DNA from: Streptomyces chartreusis
GTDB lineage: Bacteria; Actinomycetota; Actinomycetes; Streptomycetales; Streptomycetaceae
DNA length: 64,000 bases
Assembly (NCBI RefSeq): GCF_008704715.1
Contig: NZ_CP023689.1
Span: 9,848,099 to 9,912,098, forward strand
Reading direction: 5' to 3'
Part shown: piece after piece, positions 9,410 through 19,139 of the stretch
Position numbering within the stretch: position 1 is the stretch's first letter
Layout of the letters: every line of letters begins with the position of its first letter
Program-made: the position numbers and the translations under genes
Notes under the pieces: generated by a model
What the model saw: the letters and a program-made list of their open reading frames with translations, nothing else
Databases searched by the model: none
Told to the model about the DNA's origin: nothing

Positions 9410-9915
9410 CAGCCGGAGTGAACGTCCCCGTCCTGATCGGCCCGGTGCCGCTGCTCACCGTCACCAGCCTGACCTTGAACGAGGGCTACCAGGTGGCCCG
9501 CATCGCCGGCAGCAAACTCGCCCAGCTCGTGTCGCCAACCACCCGCACCATCGCGGTCGAAGCGGTGCTGGTCGGAGGGAGCCGGCTCATTTTCAAGAAG
9601 CTGCTGGAGGCGATGGCGCTGACCTCGCGGGCCTTGGCTCCGGCCACCGCACCCATGATGAACCTCGCCGGTCTGCCCGTGGTCTGCGGTATGACCGTCT
9701 GCCTCGACATGCAGATCAGCAGCCTGCGGTTCACCCAGTCCAACCAGAAACGAGATGCCCTCGACGTCAGCATCACCCTGGAACACGTACCGCGCTCCAC
9801 GCTGACCGCTGTCATCGGCGAGGCCCTGGACATCGCGTTGGCCGCCGGCACGGCAGCCGTCCCCAGCGTCAGCGGAATGGTGCCGGTCGAGCGCCAGCTG
9901 GGAGGCACCCTGTGA
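9406..9915 (+). CDS. Tail/baseplate hub-associated protein (tube-like)
   Basis: A 169-residue protein whose ATG overlaps the effector stop codon (ATGA), indicating translational coupling. It opens with a beta-rich stretch ('VPVLIGPVPLLTVTSLTLNE'), has a central helix 'FKKLLEAMALTSRAL' and a strand-rich end. This is the layout of proteins that join the tube to the central hub in contractile tails. No LysM domain, common in eCIS hub adaptors, is visible. The name is inferred from position between the large protein and the gpD/VgrG-like gene. Confidence 0.55.
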   Translation: MTAGVNVPVLIGPVPLLTVTSLTLNEGYQVARIAGSKLAQLVSPTTRTIAVEAVLVGGSRLIFKKLLEAMALTSRALAPATAPMMNLAGLPVVCGMTVCLDMQISSLRFTQSNQKRDALDVSITLEHVPRSTLTAVIGEALDIALAAGTAAVPSVSGMVPVERQLGGTL

Positions 9916-10316
9916 ACGCCCTCGAATTCCACCGGCTGCCCGTCGCCCCTGACGAGGGGCTTCCGCAGGCGTTCAGCTGCGTCGTGGGCGGGACAGGGTA
10001 CGACTTCGGACTGTACGCCGTTCTGGACAACACCGGCGAAGATCCTCCCGGGACGCTGTACGACCTGGCGTCACCGGGCAGCATCACCGAGCCGGCCTCG
10101 CCCCCGGGGTACCTGGTGCTCCGGGTGGCACGCCGAGGGCCCGACGGCCCCCGCGTGGTCTTCCTTCGCAAACTGGTTCCCGAGCCGGACCTCGTCCACC
10201 ATGCCGACCGGCTGGCGATCCGTCTCCTGGAGGCGAAGCTGGCCAGGGGCAACCTGAACGGCCGTGGCCACTACGGCAGCAGCATCGTTCTGGGGGTGGC
10301 GCAGCGATGGGCGTGA
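9912..10316 (+). CDS. Hypothetical baseplate-associated protein
   Basis: A 134-residue protein starting at a GTG that overlaps the previous stop by four bases and ending ten bases inside the hub gene, so it is tightly coupled to both. It is beta-rich ('DFGLYAVLDNTG', 'YLVLRVARRG') and ends in a basic helix with no cysteines or signal peptide. Small proteins of this size sit upstream of the hub gene in many contractile tails. I do not recognise the family. Confidence 0.6.
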   Translation: MNALEFHRLPVAPDEGLPQAFSCVVGGTGYDFGLYAVLDNTGEDPPGTLYDLASPGSITEPASPPGYLVLRVARRGPDGPRVVFLRKLVPEPDLVHHADRLAIRLLEAKLARGNLNGRGHYGSSIVLGVAQRWA

Positions 10317-12082
10317 TCCTCTGGTACGGGATCAACTTCCCCACCCTCGGGCTGAAGGTGTCCAACGACGTCTCCGGCGGCATGATCCTGTCCGACGCAG
10401 AAATCACGGTGAACTACGGCCTCGGGCAGCCGGGGGACTTCGAGGTCCACCTGTCCGCCCTGCCCCTCTCCGCCCACCGGAAACTGACCGGCGCGCTCAC
10501 CGGCGAGCGCGGCACCGTCGGCGGCATCCCCATCGAGATCACTCTCGGCTATCTGGAGAACCCTCTCTCGCGCAAGCCTGTTCTCGTCGGACGGGTGGAC
10601 GCCATCACCGCCTCCAAGCGCTTCCCGCCCCTGGGCATGAGACTCACCGGGTACGAGGAGGCGTCCTTCCGCCTGATCACTGTGAACGTCGACAAGAAGA
10701 GCGGCAAGCGGGAACCGGCCCACTTCTCCAAAGAGAAATGCACACCAGCCGATGCGGCCAAGGCCATAGCTGAGGCTGCCGAAGTCAAGCTCGTCGGTGA
10801 CGTGACCCCCACCGGACCCGAGCAGCCGAGCATCAGCGCCGACGCGCCGCACGCCTTCGGGCTGCTGGAGCGGATCGCCGACCGCTACGGCGCGGAACTC
10901 CTGGTGCAGGACGGCGAGGCCCAGTTCGGGACGGCCGTCACCCACCCGCAGACAAGCGGACTGCCGACGGTACCCGACCTGTCGGCCCTCCTGTCCCTGA
11001 TCATGCGGGAGGACAGCCTGGTCACCCTCAGCACGAGCACACGCCTCGCGGAGTTCCAGCCGGTGCGCATCGGAGCCACCGGAAAGCAGCGGGTGACCGC
11101 CGATCCGCCGGCCGAGAACCCAGTGCCGGCCTTTGACTTCACCGCTCTGGGAGTTCCCGGGCTGCGAGCCGGAGAACTGGTCGCGGCGAGCGTTGAGGGT
11201 TATCAGAACCCGCTGAAGGGCTACCGCATCATCCAGCTCACGCACTCCTTCTCACCTCGCACCGGCTATGTCTGCACCGGTCGGGCCGCGCCCTTCAAGA
11301 AGGGCGAAGGAAACCGGGGTACGACCGAAACCGTGCGCAAGGGCAGCCCCCTGGCCATCGCCGACGCCATCGCGGCCAAGATCCGCGACGACCACACCAT
11401 CACCCCTTCGGTCGACATCGGCCAGATCCGGTCCGCCGACCCAGCCGGACGGGTGGCCACCGTGACGTACGGCCAGGAACCGGGCAAGGCAGTGGCCGCG
11501 CCGAGCGTCGACCTGCCGATCGAGCCCAACGGCCCGGCGCTGTACGACAAACCACTCGCCACACCGTTCGCCTGGCACAAGGTCGGCCTGTCCGTCCCGG
11601 TGTACGCGGGCATGCGTACGCTGCTCAACCAGGTGCACGACGACCGCGAGGACGCCGTCATCACCGGTTTCCTGTGGGCCAACGACGCCGCTATGGACCG
11701 CCCTGCGGCCCAAGCCGGAGACTGGTGGCTCTGTCTGCCCACCGAACTGTCGGCCGGTCCGGACCCCCGGCCCATCAACAAGGGCGTCAACGACCTCACC
11801 ACCGTCGACGGGCACCGGGTGGTGGAGGCGATCGGGCTGAAGATCTCCGTCGGCGCCGGCGAGTGCTCCGATGTCGGTCACCGCCCCACTCCCGGACCTG
11901 CCGAGGAACTCCTGCTGAGCCACAGCTCGGGCGCCCAGGTCCGATTCGACAAGGACGGCAACATCACCGTGTCCGCGGGGCCCGGCAAGGACGTCAAGGT
12001 CTCGGCGAGCGGCGGTGCGATCTCCCTCAGCGCCGGCGGCGCGACCCTCACCGTGGGGAAGGGAAAGGTGGCGATCAGCTGA
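10307..12082 (+). CDS. VgrG/gpD-like central hub and spike protein
   Basis: A 591-residue protein. The first ~340 residues follow the gpD/gp27-like hub pattern, including 'PLSAHRKLTGALTGERG', 'VGRVDAITASKRFPP' and 'PHAFGLLERIADRYGAELLVQDG'. Residues ~345-480 look like the OB-fold of gp5/gpV spikes ('VDIGQIRSADPAGRVATVTYG'). The C-terminal ~60 residues ('RFDKDGNITVSAGPGKDVKV') are the short repeating strands of a beta-helical spike. The product would form the trimeric needle base at the end of the tube, capped by the PAAR-like protein encoded directly after it (one-base overlap). The fused hub-spike architecture is the VgrG type. Confidence 0.85.
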   Translation: MGVILWYGINFPTLGLKVSNDVSGGMILSDAEITVNYGLGQPGDFEVHLSALPLSAHRKLTGALTGERGTVGGIPIEITLGYLENPLSRKPVLVGRVDAITASKRFPPLGMRLTGYEEASFRLITVNVDKKSGKREPAHFSKEKCTPADAAKAIAEAAEVKLVGDVTPTGPEQPSISADAPHAFGLLERIADRYGAELLVQDGEAQFGTAVTHPQTSGLPTVPDLSALLSLIMREDSLVTLSTSTRLAEFQPVRIGATGKQRVTADPPAENPVPAFDFTALGVPGLRAGELVAASVEGYQNPLKGYRIIQLTHSFSPRTGYVCTGRAAPFKKGEGNRGTTETVRKGSPLAIADAIAAKIRDDHTITPSVDIGQIRSADPAGRVATVTYGQEPGKAVAAPSVDLPIEPNGPALYDKPLATPFAWHKVGLSVPVYAGMRTLLNQVHDDREDAVITGFLWANDAAMDRPAAQAGDWWLCLPTELSAGPDPRPINKGVNDLTTVDGHRVVEAIGLKISVGAGECSDVGHRPTPGPAEELLLSHSSGAQVRFDKDGNITVSAGPGKDVKVSASGGAISLSAGGATLTVGKGKVAIS

Positions 12083-12462
12083 TGGCACTAGTCCTCGTCG
12101 AAGGCGCCGTTCTCACGTGCTCCCACGGCGGCCGGCTGCGACTGACAGGCGGCAGCCGGCACCTGACGGTACGTGGCAAAGGCGCGCTCACCGTCGGATC
12201 CGAGGCCGGAGTCACGTTCGGCTCCGCCGCAAATCCGGTACCCGGCATGGTCGTTCCCTGTGCCTGCGCAGACCCCACCGGCCGGCCGGCGCCCTGCGTC
12301 ACGACGGCCGCCCTGCCGCCCGGCCAGTCGCACAAGTTGTCGGTCGGCGGCACACCGGTGCTGCTGTCCACCGCACGGGGCGTCACCCTCCCGCCCGGGG
12401 CCCCACCGGGCACCTGGAGCGTGGCCGACCCCGGACAGAACCTTCTGGAGGCGATCTCATGA
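12082..12462 (+). CDS. PAAR-like / DUF4280-type spike tip protein
   Basis: A 126-residue protein that should sharpen the spike. It shows the PAAR-like layout of short beta turns with Cys and His residues: 'VLTCSHGG' near residue 10, then 'VVPCACADPTGRPAPCVT' near residues 58-75. This resembles the DUF4280 form used by eCIS, in which cysteines stand in for some metal ligands. Its ATG shares a base with the hub stop, and its stop overlaps the next ATG. The family call is by motif and position. Confidence 0.8.
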   Translation: MALVLVEGAVLTCSHGGRLRLTGGSRHLTVRGKGALTVGSEAGVTFGSAANPVPGMVVPCACADPTGRPAPCVTTAALPPGQSHKLSVGGTPVLLSTARGVTLPPGAPPGTWSVADPGQNLLEAIS

Positions 12463-13037
12463 GCATCCCCGGTACGGGTCCGGCTCCTGGCACCATCCCC
12501 GGATTCGGCCAGGAACCCGGTCTCGACCTTGGGGGGCTCGGGTTCACCGTGCCCGGTGCCGCGCTCCCCGACCCGGCGGGCGCGCCAGGGCTCGGTCGCA
12601 GCCTCGCCATGGACGAGGGTGACCTTGTCATCGACAGCACGACCGGCAATCCCGCGACCGTCGAAGGACTGGACGCCCTGAGGCAGGCATTGACGCTGAC
12701 CGTGGAGACCCAATTGGGCAGCGACCGGCTCCACACGACCTTCGGCTTCGACCGCCTCGCGGTGGGCCGCTATCCGATGAGCCGGCTCGCACGCAAGGAG
12801 TACATCCGGCTGGAACTCGTCCGCTGCCTGGCCGCCGACCGTCGCATCACCGACATCCGCGAGGTCTTCTTCCAGGACGACCCCCGCTTCTTCGAACTCC
12901 GACCCCGCGCCCAGGGATTCTCCGGTTCGCGCCCCGCGCACGATGTCCCGTCCAGTCGGTCCTACACGGCCTACGTGATCATCGAAACCGTCGCCGGCGA
13001 CACGCTGACGCTCCAGTCAGGAGGACGCCTTGAATGA
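12459..13037 (+). CDS. gp25-like baseplate wedge protein
   Basis: A 192-residue protein with a Gly/Pro-rich first ~45 residues and a gp25/gpW-like core: 'LVIDSTTGNPATVEGLDALRQ' is close to the family pattern, followed by 'VETQLGSDRLHTTFGFD' and a later helix ending before 'RRITDIREVFFQDD'. gp25-type proteins nucleate sheath assembly at the baseplate in phages, T6SS and eCIS. The Gly/Pro-rich N-terminal extension is longer than usual. It is translationally coupled on both sides. Confidence 0.82.
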   Translation: MSIPGTGPAPGTIPGFGQEPGLDLGGLGFTVPGAALPDPAGAPGLGRSLAMDEGDLVIDSTTGNPATVEGLDALRQALTLTVETQLGSDRLHTTFGFDRLAVGRYPMSRLARKEYIRLELVRCLAADRRITDIREVFFQDDPRFFELRPRAQGFSGSRPAHDVPSSRSYTAYVIIETVAGDTLTLQSGGRLE

Positions 13038-14346
13038 CCACGACACCTATGGCGTGACCGCGGACGGATTCGTGGTCAAGGGCATCGACCGCATCGTCGC
13101 CGACCAGCAGAGCCGCGCCCGTGCCATGTTCGGCGACGACGTGGACCTCACGTCGGGCAGCCCTCTGCGCAAGATCCTCGATGCCGCCGCCGTACACGTC
13201 CATGAACTGTGGCAGGGCCTGGAATCCCAGTTCTACGCCAACTTCGGCACCACTGCCCAGGGCGCGGCGCTCGACCTCCTCGGCACCGACCTCGGAGTGC
13301 CCCGGCGCATGCTCCAGGCCACCGGCGAGGTGGAACTCACCCTCAGCGGCACCCCGCCAGACCAGACGCGGGTCCTGCCGCCGGGCACCGTCGTCGAGAC
13401 GGAGGAACCGCCCAGGAAGAGTCTGCGCCTCCTCACCCCGGTCGTACTGAGAGCCGGCGCACAGCCGGTGCGCGCGATCGTCCGTGCCGTCGAGCGCGGC
13501 CCCGACGGCGATCTGCCGGCAGCCCGGAAACTGCGGATCGAACCCGTCTGGGCGCGTACGCATCTCAACCTCGGACCTGCCCATGTCGACGTCACCAACC
13601 CCGAGGCCATCACCGGAGGGGAGCTGCTGGAACCCGATGACGTCTATCGCGCCAGGCTGCTCGGCGTACCCCGCACGCTCTGGACCCAGGACGCCCTGGT
13701 GACCCGGATCCTGGACCTTCCCGGCGTCCGTGATGCCGCGGTCTTCGACCCGCTCGGCGGCGTGGACCCCTCGGACGGCCGGTTCGGCAGCTACCGCTTT
13801 GGACAACACGTGTTCTCCGGCAGCAGCCAGACCGGCTCCCCGTACCAGTTCGACGTCGTGGTGGCCGTCGAGCCCGGCTGGCCGTGGTTCAGGGAGGAGG
13901 GTGACATCCCGGCCGTGCACGACGTTGTGATGGACACCGTGCGCCAGTGGCGGCCGGTATCTGTCTTCCCCCGCGTCAAACCGGCCAACCAGGTCGACGT
14001 CGGCATCCGGGCCACGTTGGTGACCGATGCCGGACACAATGCCGACGCCATCAGGGGCCAACTCCTGGCCGCCCTGCACGAGGGCGTCGACCGGCTCCGG
14101 CTCGGCCGCGCCGTGCTCCACTCGGACGTCGTCCTGACCGCCCGGTCGACCCCGGGTGTGGTCGACGTGCAGAACCTTCGACTGCGCCGCAAAGCCCCGG
14201 TGTTCGGCGGCGTCATCCACCGCGGCGCGGTGTTCGGCAGCGCCCAAGAGCTCTCCGTCGGCGAGAACCTCCGGCTGGCGGCCGACGAGGTTGCCCGGTT
14301 TGCGATAGACAGCCCACTGATCGACATCCAGGTCTCGAACCTATGA
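13030..14346 (+). CDS. Baseplate J-like protein
   Basis: A 438-residue protein. The only sensible start is the TTG at 13030, preceded by AGGAGG five bases upstream and overlapping the previous stop by eight bases. The sequence follows the J family: an N-terminal helix, 'LTSGSPLRKILDAAA', 'GAALDLLGTDLGVPR', 'GTVVETEEPP', and a middle region 'LLEPDDVYRARLLGVPRTLWTQDAL'. J-like proteins are baseplate wedge subunits and connect to the fibre-bearing gpI protein encoded next (ATGA overlap). Confidence 0.87.
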   Translation: MNDHDTYGVTADGFVVKGIDRIVADQQSRARAMFGDDVDLTSGSPLRKILDAAAVHVHELWQGLESQFYANFGTTAQGAALDLLGTDLGVPRRMLQATGEVELTLSGTPPDQTRVLPPGTVVETEEPPRKSLRLLTPVVLRAGAQPVRAIVRAVERGPDGDLPAARKLRIEPVWARTHLNLGPAHVDVTNPEAITGGELLEPDDVYRARLLGVPRTLWTQDALVTRILDLPGVRDAAVFDPLGGVDPSDGRFGSYRFGQHVFSGSSQTGSPYQFDVVVAVEPGWPWFREEGDIPAVHDVVMDTVRQWRPVSVFPRVKPANQVDVGIRATLVTDAGHNADAIRGQLLAALHEGVDRLRLGRAVLHSDVVLTARSTPGVVDVQNLRLRRKAPVFGGVIHRGAVFGSAQELSVGENLRLAADEVARFAIDSPLIDIQVSNL

Positions 14347-17300
14347 CCATCGACTTCCTCGGCATCATGCAACGCGGCCTCACCCCGGCCTACGACCGGG
14401 GCATGGAGCGGCTCGACATCACGCTCGAACCGGTCCCCGGGACACGGACACTGCTCGCCAGATACGGCTTTGAGGAGTACCTGAACCGGTACGGGCGGTT
14501 CCCGGACTCACCTCGCTACCTGCTGGCCCCTCGGCGGGAGCCCGCCGAACCGCTCACGGTCCGCGTCTTCTTCACCCGGGGCACGCCGCAGGGCGCAGCC
14601 CCCGAAGAGTCCGTCGACGTGCCGGTCCCCGTGGGCTGGCCAGCCGACCGGACCATGGCCGTGCCCCTTCCCGTCCGGGATGGCGAACGGACCCACCAAT
14701 GGACACTCACCCGAGTCGAGCCGCTGGCTCCCGCCCCGCCGACGTCCGATGCCTGGCGTCTCACCGCACTGCTGGGCAACCTCGCCAAGGCCCTGTGGGT
14801 GATCGGGCACGACTACGAGGACCTGAGCGGACGCCTCGCCGAGGTCGCCGACCAACGCAGTGCTCGCACCGCGCGCGGCGCGAGCCTGGACCTGCTGGGC
14901 CTGGACCTCGGCGCGCCCCGCTTCCCTCCCAGGCCGCACACCTGGGACGAGGACACCGTGGCCCTCTACCACCTGGACGAGGTGGCCGGGGACGACGCCA
15001 CCGTGGTCAGCGTAGGCGAGCGGTTCGGCGCCCCCAGCCACCGGTGCACCAACACGGGTGCCCGTGGCGGGCGTACCGGCCGGTTCTCACGAGCCTTCTC
15101 TTTCTCCGGCGCCGCCCGCGTCACCCTGGCCACCGACAGCCCGGACTTCGCCGTGGGGACGGAGACCTCCCTCACCGTCGAGGCGGTCGTCCGCCCGGAA
15201 ACCGGCACCACCACGACCGGCGCGGTCGTCGCCAAACGCGCGGTGCTGAACACGGCGGCCTCGCCCGGCTGGGCCCTGACCATCGGCCCGTTCAGAGAGG
15301 TCGACCACAATCTGCGGCTGTCACTCGCCGACGGCGACGGCCGAACGGTAGAGCTGTACGCGGACCGGGACCTGGGCGACGGTTCCTTCCACCACGTGGC
15401 CGCGGTCGTCGAGCGATTGCCATCTCCCGCTGGAGCGCCCGCGGGCCCGCCACCGGCCCTCACCACACTGCTCCTCGACGGCCACGAGACGGTCAGGCAA
15501 CGCGTGGCGCAGCTCGGCGCCCTGACCAGTCCGCACCCGCTGATCCTCGGCCAGGGACAGGAATCGGCGCCTGACGGCACCACCGCCCTCGCCCAGTTCA
15601 CCGGCCTACTGGAGGAGGTGCGCATCTCGCGCACCGCTCGCACATCGTTCGCTCCCGTGACGGGGGAGGATGACGAGCACTACCGGGCGCGCCTGCACCT
15701 CTTCCAACGCTGGCTTGTACCCACCAAGGACGGCCTCCAGCATGCCCTCAATGAGACCCTCAAGGAGGCGGGGCCCCTCACTGACGACCCCCGCCTGACC
15801 GCGGACCCGGCACCGTTCGAGGTGCGCGAGGCGGAGGGCGGCCCGACGGGCGGCTCGCTGGTACTGCGCGTGCTGCCCGGCCCCCTGCGACGAGGGCAGA
15901 GCATCGCCGCCGACGGCGACCGCGGCAGCGACGAGGCCCAGGCAGTCGGGATCGCCGACGAGGAGGGCGACTTCGACGACGCCTGGCTGTGCCGGTACAC
16001 CGGCGAGGACGAGGCACGTCTCGCGTTCGCCCCGGGCGAGCAGAACCGCCTGATGCAACTCCGTGTGAAGGAAGCGCTGGACATCCTCATGGAGCGCGCC
16101 GAGTCGGCCCTGGCGGGCAGGCCGGGCAGACTGCACGTCCTGCGTGCCCACGACCCGGCCGCCACCGACCTGTACAGGGTCGGAAGGGCGCTGCTCCTAC
16201 GTCACGACACCCTCAACTCCGGGGAACTTGCCGTGCACGCCCACGCGGCCGGATTCGGCTGGGTGCACCACACGCTGGACGGCCTGGTCCACGTTGCCCA
16301 GCCGGCCGGTTCGGCCTTCCGGATCGTCACCGGGCCGGCCACGCCCGAGCCCCTGCTGGGTACGGACGTGCCGGCCGACGGCCATCTGGACCTCGACCTG
16401 GAGCCGAGTCCGGCTCGGCTGGCCGGGGCGGAGGTCCGATGGACGGTCACCCGCTCCGGCGCGGGGGACGCCGCGGTCAGCCAGGGCGCCACGGCCCGCC
16501 TGGACGCCCGCGCCGCGGGAGAAGTGACGGTGCAGGCCGAGGTGAAACAGGGCGGACACACCCGAGGGGTCGGCCGGATCGTGCGCATCGGCCTCTCCGC
16601 CGCCGGGCTCGCCGCTGGACAGTCGATCAGCCGCGCGGGCTTCGTCGATGTCGGCGCGCAGGCCACGGGCGGACCGTCCGCGGACAGTTTCGACCCACTT
16701 CACCTCGTCACACGTACCGACGACCTGGCGGTGCCGCCCCGCCCCGTCGAATACGGCACCGGCATCGCCAACCGGCGGATGCAGGCCGGAACCTCTCGTG
16801 CCCTCGACCGGCTGCTCGACCAGTTCGAGGGCATCCCCCACTCACTCCAGGTGCTCAGAGCGTTCGACCCCGAAGGCCCTGGCCCCTTCCGCGAGGGCAG
16901 AGCTTTGGAGCTGCGCAGTTCCGCCTTCACCGGATCTGCCCTGGCAGCGCGTGCTTTCGCCGCGGGATTCGACCTCATCGCCGTCCCGACCGACGACACA
17001 CCCCCAGTACCCGGCACCGAGAACCGCATCGAGGTCACGGTCGCCTCCGGCGACCAGGTGGAGCTGAGCGGTCCCACCGAGATCAGCGTCGACGAAGCTG
17101 CGACACTCAGCGCACTCGGCCACGCCGAGCCCGTCGACGCCTGCTTCGACGACGGCGGCGGCCGGCTCTACCTCTCCCTCCAAGGGAGTCACCGGGTGAC
17201 GTCCTTCGCCGTCGAGGCCGAACGCGAGGAAGACGCGCCCATGCTGACCCTGGCACGTTCGGAGCCCGTGGTGCCCTTCCCCGGCCCGCTCGCCTTTGTC

Positions 17301-18545
17301 GGCGGACGTCTCTACGTGGCCCATGAGCGGTCGGACACGGTCCAGGCCCTCCATCCGGTGACGCTTGCTGCGGAACCCGTTACCTTGACCGGGCCGCGTC
17401 CCGTGGCACTGGGCACCGACGGTGAACGGCTGTATGTCGCGTACGCCGGTGACAACTCGGTGCACGCGTACGACCCGGACAGTGGCCAGGAGACCGCCGG
17501 GGCGACCCTGCCGGGAACGCCTCGTGCCCTCGCGGTCGCGCCGAACAGCCAGGGGCTCGCAGTTCTGCTCGGGGGCGGGCGCATCCAGTGGCTTGGCCGC
17601 CCTGGCCTTGCCCCGCACGACGCCCCGGTCGACACGGGTGCCGTCGACGCGCCCGCCGCGGTCTTCTCACCCGATGGAAGCCGGCTCTACGTGGGGTGCG
17701 TCATCGATGCCCCGCCGACGGGACGCACCGGTGCCGTCCAACGGTATGCGGCCGACGCACGCACACCGGAGGCGACCATCGGCCGCTTCCCGCACGGCAC
17801 CCTGCCCGTCGCGCTGCGGACTGTCCCGAATGCCGCCTTCGTGTACGTCGCCACTGCCGGAACCGGCTCCGTGACCGGGCGCCTCCATCTGATCGATGCG
17901 GCGAGCGGCACCCTGCTGCCCACCGTGTTCGCAACGGGTGGTGACAGCCCGGCGCTGGCGCTCAGCCCGGACGAGGCACCGTACCGGCCGTGCGTGCTGA
18001 CCGCACCGCGGACGGAGGCAGCCGTGTTGCTCGCTGACCCTGCACCCGTGACCGAGAGTCCAGCACGGCCGCCACGCCTGGTCGCCCGGCGTCTGCTGGG
18101 GCCCGGAGGTGAGCAGGAACTGGCCTGGTCGGTGCTGCCGGAGGGCCCGGGACAGGCCGTTCTCCCTCCGACCAGTCGCCCCTCCGTTCGAGTCAAGGGC
18201 CTGGTACCGGGTCTCGTCGCGGTACGAGTCGGCTACTTCGACGCGAACCGGCTGCGGCCTCATCAGTGCGAGGTGCGGCTCAATCCGCGGCTTGAGGCGC
18301 TGCCCGACTTGCGTATGAGTAAGGACCGCTACGACCTGCTGTTGAACATCCTGAACTGGTTCCATCCCGTGGGAGTGGAGGTGCGGACCGCGCGTCTGCG
18401 CCGACAAGTCCCGGAACTTTCCGGTGCCGACGCCGACTTGATGCCCGCCTACACCTTCCCTACCTACCGCACGGCCGACCGACACCCCTCCCGATTCACC
18501 CACCCGGACAAGGACAAGGACGATGACCACTCCGTACGTCCCTAA
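14343..18545 (+). CDS. Giant gpI-like baseplate protein with LamG-like and beta-propeller regions
   Basis: A 1,400-residue protein coupled to the J-like gene. Residues 1-~200 are gpI-like ('RGLTPAYDRGMERLDITL', then a helical stretch ending 'ASLDLLGLDLGAPRFPPR'). Residues ~205-440 look like a LamG/concanavalin jelly roll: 'VALYHLDEVAGDDA', 'FSFSGAARVTLATDSP', 'DGSFHHVAAVVERL', 'FTGLLEEVRISRTART'. The gpI-type helical part resumes after it. Residues ~915-1216 contain repeating strands typical of YVTN-type propellers ('GRLYLSLQGSHRVTSF', 'GERLYVAYAGDNSVHAYD', 'GSRLYVGCV'). Both inserts are carbohydrate- or protein-binding folds, so this protein may contact the target directly. Ordinary gpI proteins are a few hundred residues long. 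Confidence 0.78.
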   Translation: MTIDFLGIMQRGLTPAYDRGMERLDITLEPVPGTRTLLARYGFEEYLNRYGRFPDSPRYLLAPRREPAEPLTVRVFFTRGTPQGAAPEESVDVPVPVGWPADRTMAVPLPVRDGERTHQWTLTRVEPLAPAPPTSDAWRLTALLGNLAKALWVIGHDYEDLSGRLAEVADQRSARTARGASLDLLGLDLGAPRFPPRPHTWDEDTVALYHLDEVAGDDATVVSVGERFGAPSHRCTNTGARGGRTGRFSRAFSFSGAARVTLATDSPDFAVGTETSLTVEAVVRPETGTTTTGAVVAKRAVLNTAASPGWALTIGPFREVDHNLRLSLADGDGRTVELYADRDLGDGSFHHVAAVVERLPSPAGAPAGPPPALTTLLLDGHETVRQRVAQLGALTSPHPLILGQGQESAPDGTTALAQFTGLLEEVRISRTARTSFAPVTGEDDEHYRARLHLFQRWLVPTKDGLQHALNETLKEAGPLTDDPRLTADPAPFEVREAEGGPTGGSLVLRVLPGPLRRGQSIAADGDRGSDEAQAVGIADEEGDFDDAWLCRYTGEDEARLAFAPGEQNRLMQLRVKEALDILMERAESALAGRPGRLHVLRAHDPAATDLYRVGRALLLRHDTLNSGELAVHAHAAGFGWVHHTLDGLVHVAQPAGSAFRIVTGPATPEPLLGTDVPADGHLDLDLEPSPARLAGAEVRWTVTRSGAGDAAVSQGATARLDARAAGEVTVQAEVKQGGHTRGVGRIVRIGLSAAGLAAGQSISRAGFVDVGAQATGGPSADSFDPLHLVTRTDDLAVPPRPVEYGTGIANRRMQAGTSRALDRLLDQFEGIPHSLQVLRAFDPEGPGPFREGRALELRSSAFTGSALAARAFAAGFDLIAVPTDDTPPVPGTENRIEVTVASGDQVELSGPTEISVDEAATLSALGHAEPVDACFDDGGGRLYLSLQGSHRVTSFAVEAEREEDAPMLTLARSEPVVPFPGPLAFVGGRLYVAHERSDTVQALHPVTLAAEPVTLTGPRPVALGTDGERLYVAYAGDNSVHAYDPDSGQETAGATLPGTPRALAVAPNSQGLAVLLGGGRIQWLGRPGLAPHDAPVDTGAVDAPAAVFSPDGSRLYVGCVIDAPPTGRTGAVQRYAADARTPEATIGRFPHGTLPVALRTVPNAAFVYVATAGTGSVTGRLHLIDAASGTLLPTVFATGGDSPALALSPDEAPYRPCVLTAPRTEAAVLLADPAPVTESPARPPRLVARRLLGPGGEQELAWSVLPEGPGQAVLPPTSRPSVRVKGLVPGLVAVRVGYFDANRLRPHQCEVRLNPRLEALPDLRMSKDRYDLLLNILNWFHPVGVEVRTARLRRQVPELSGADADLMPAYTFPTYRTADRHPSRFTHPDKDKDDDHSVRP

Positions 18546-19125
18546 CTTCTCCCACGTCGACTGGATCGACAACCAGGACCGGGTCCAGGCAGGCGGCACG
18601 AATGGGTTCAATGCCCGGTTCCACGATCTCACGGCGGAGTTCGCCTCCCTGGCGGACGTCATCAACCCGTTGATCGAGGCACTGTCCCCTCCCGAGTCTT
18701 TCCTGACCCTGATGCCGGTGCTCGCTCCTCGCCGCCTTCCCCTCGGGGCACCGGGCACGGAGGGCGGCTGGGAGTTGGTCGGTGACCTCGCGCAGAAGCC
18801 GGAGGGCCCACGGGAGGCCCACGGCATCATGAACGTCAGCCTCCCCGAAGGCGCGGAGATCAAGTCGCTCAGGGTCCTGGGCGAGGAGGGAACGAGCACT
18901 GGAGCTCTGCCCACCGTCCGTCTGCAGCGGCGTGCGCTGGAAGGCAACACAGCGGCCGAGATCGTTGTCGCTACCGCCTTCGACCAAGCCTTCGCAGCCA
19001 CGGACGAGACCGTCGTCAGGAACCGGACGCATCGGCACTTCATCACGGTCGACATCGTCGACGCGCCCGACGACGCGGTGAAGTTGCACTGTTTCCAGAT
19101 CATGTACCGGTCCCGGACGAACTGA
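18523..19125 (+). CDS. Fibre-attachment or baseplate accessory protein
   Basis: A 200-residue protein starting 23 bases inside the end of the gpI-like gene. It opens 'MTTPYVPNFSHVDWIDNQDR', has a helix through residues ~30-60 and a beta-rich second half ('FITVDIVDAPDDAVKLHCFQIMY'). Its place between the gpI-like protein and the fibre suggests a connector between them. I do not recognise a named family. It ends 14 bases before the fibre gene, in the same operon. Confidence 0.65.
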   Translation: MTTPYVPNFSHVDWIDNQDRVQAGGTNGFNARFHDLTAEFASLADVINPLIEALSPPESFLTLMPVLAPRRLPLGAPGTEGGWELVGDLAQKPEGPREAHGIMNVSLPEGAEIKSLRVLGEEGTSTGALPTVRLQRRALEGNTAAEIVVATAFDQAFAATDETVVRNRTHRHFITVDIVDAPDDAVKLHCFQIMYRSRTN

Positions 19126-19139
19126 AGGAGGAGAGCACG

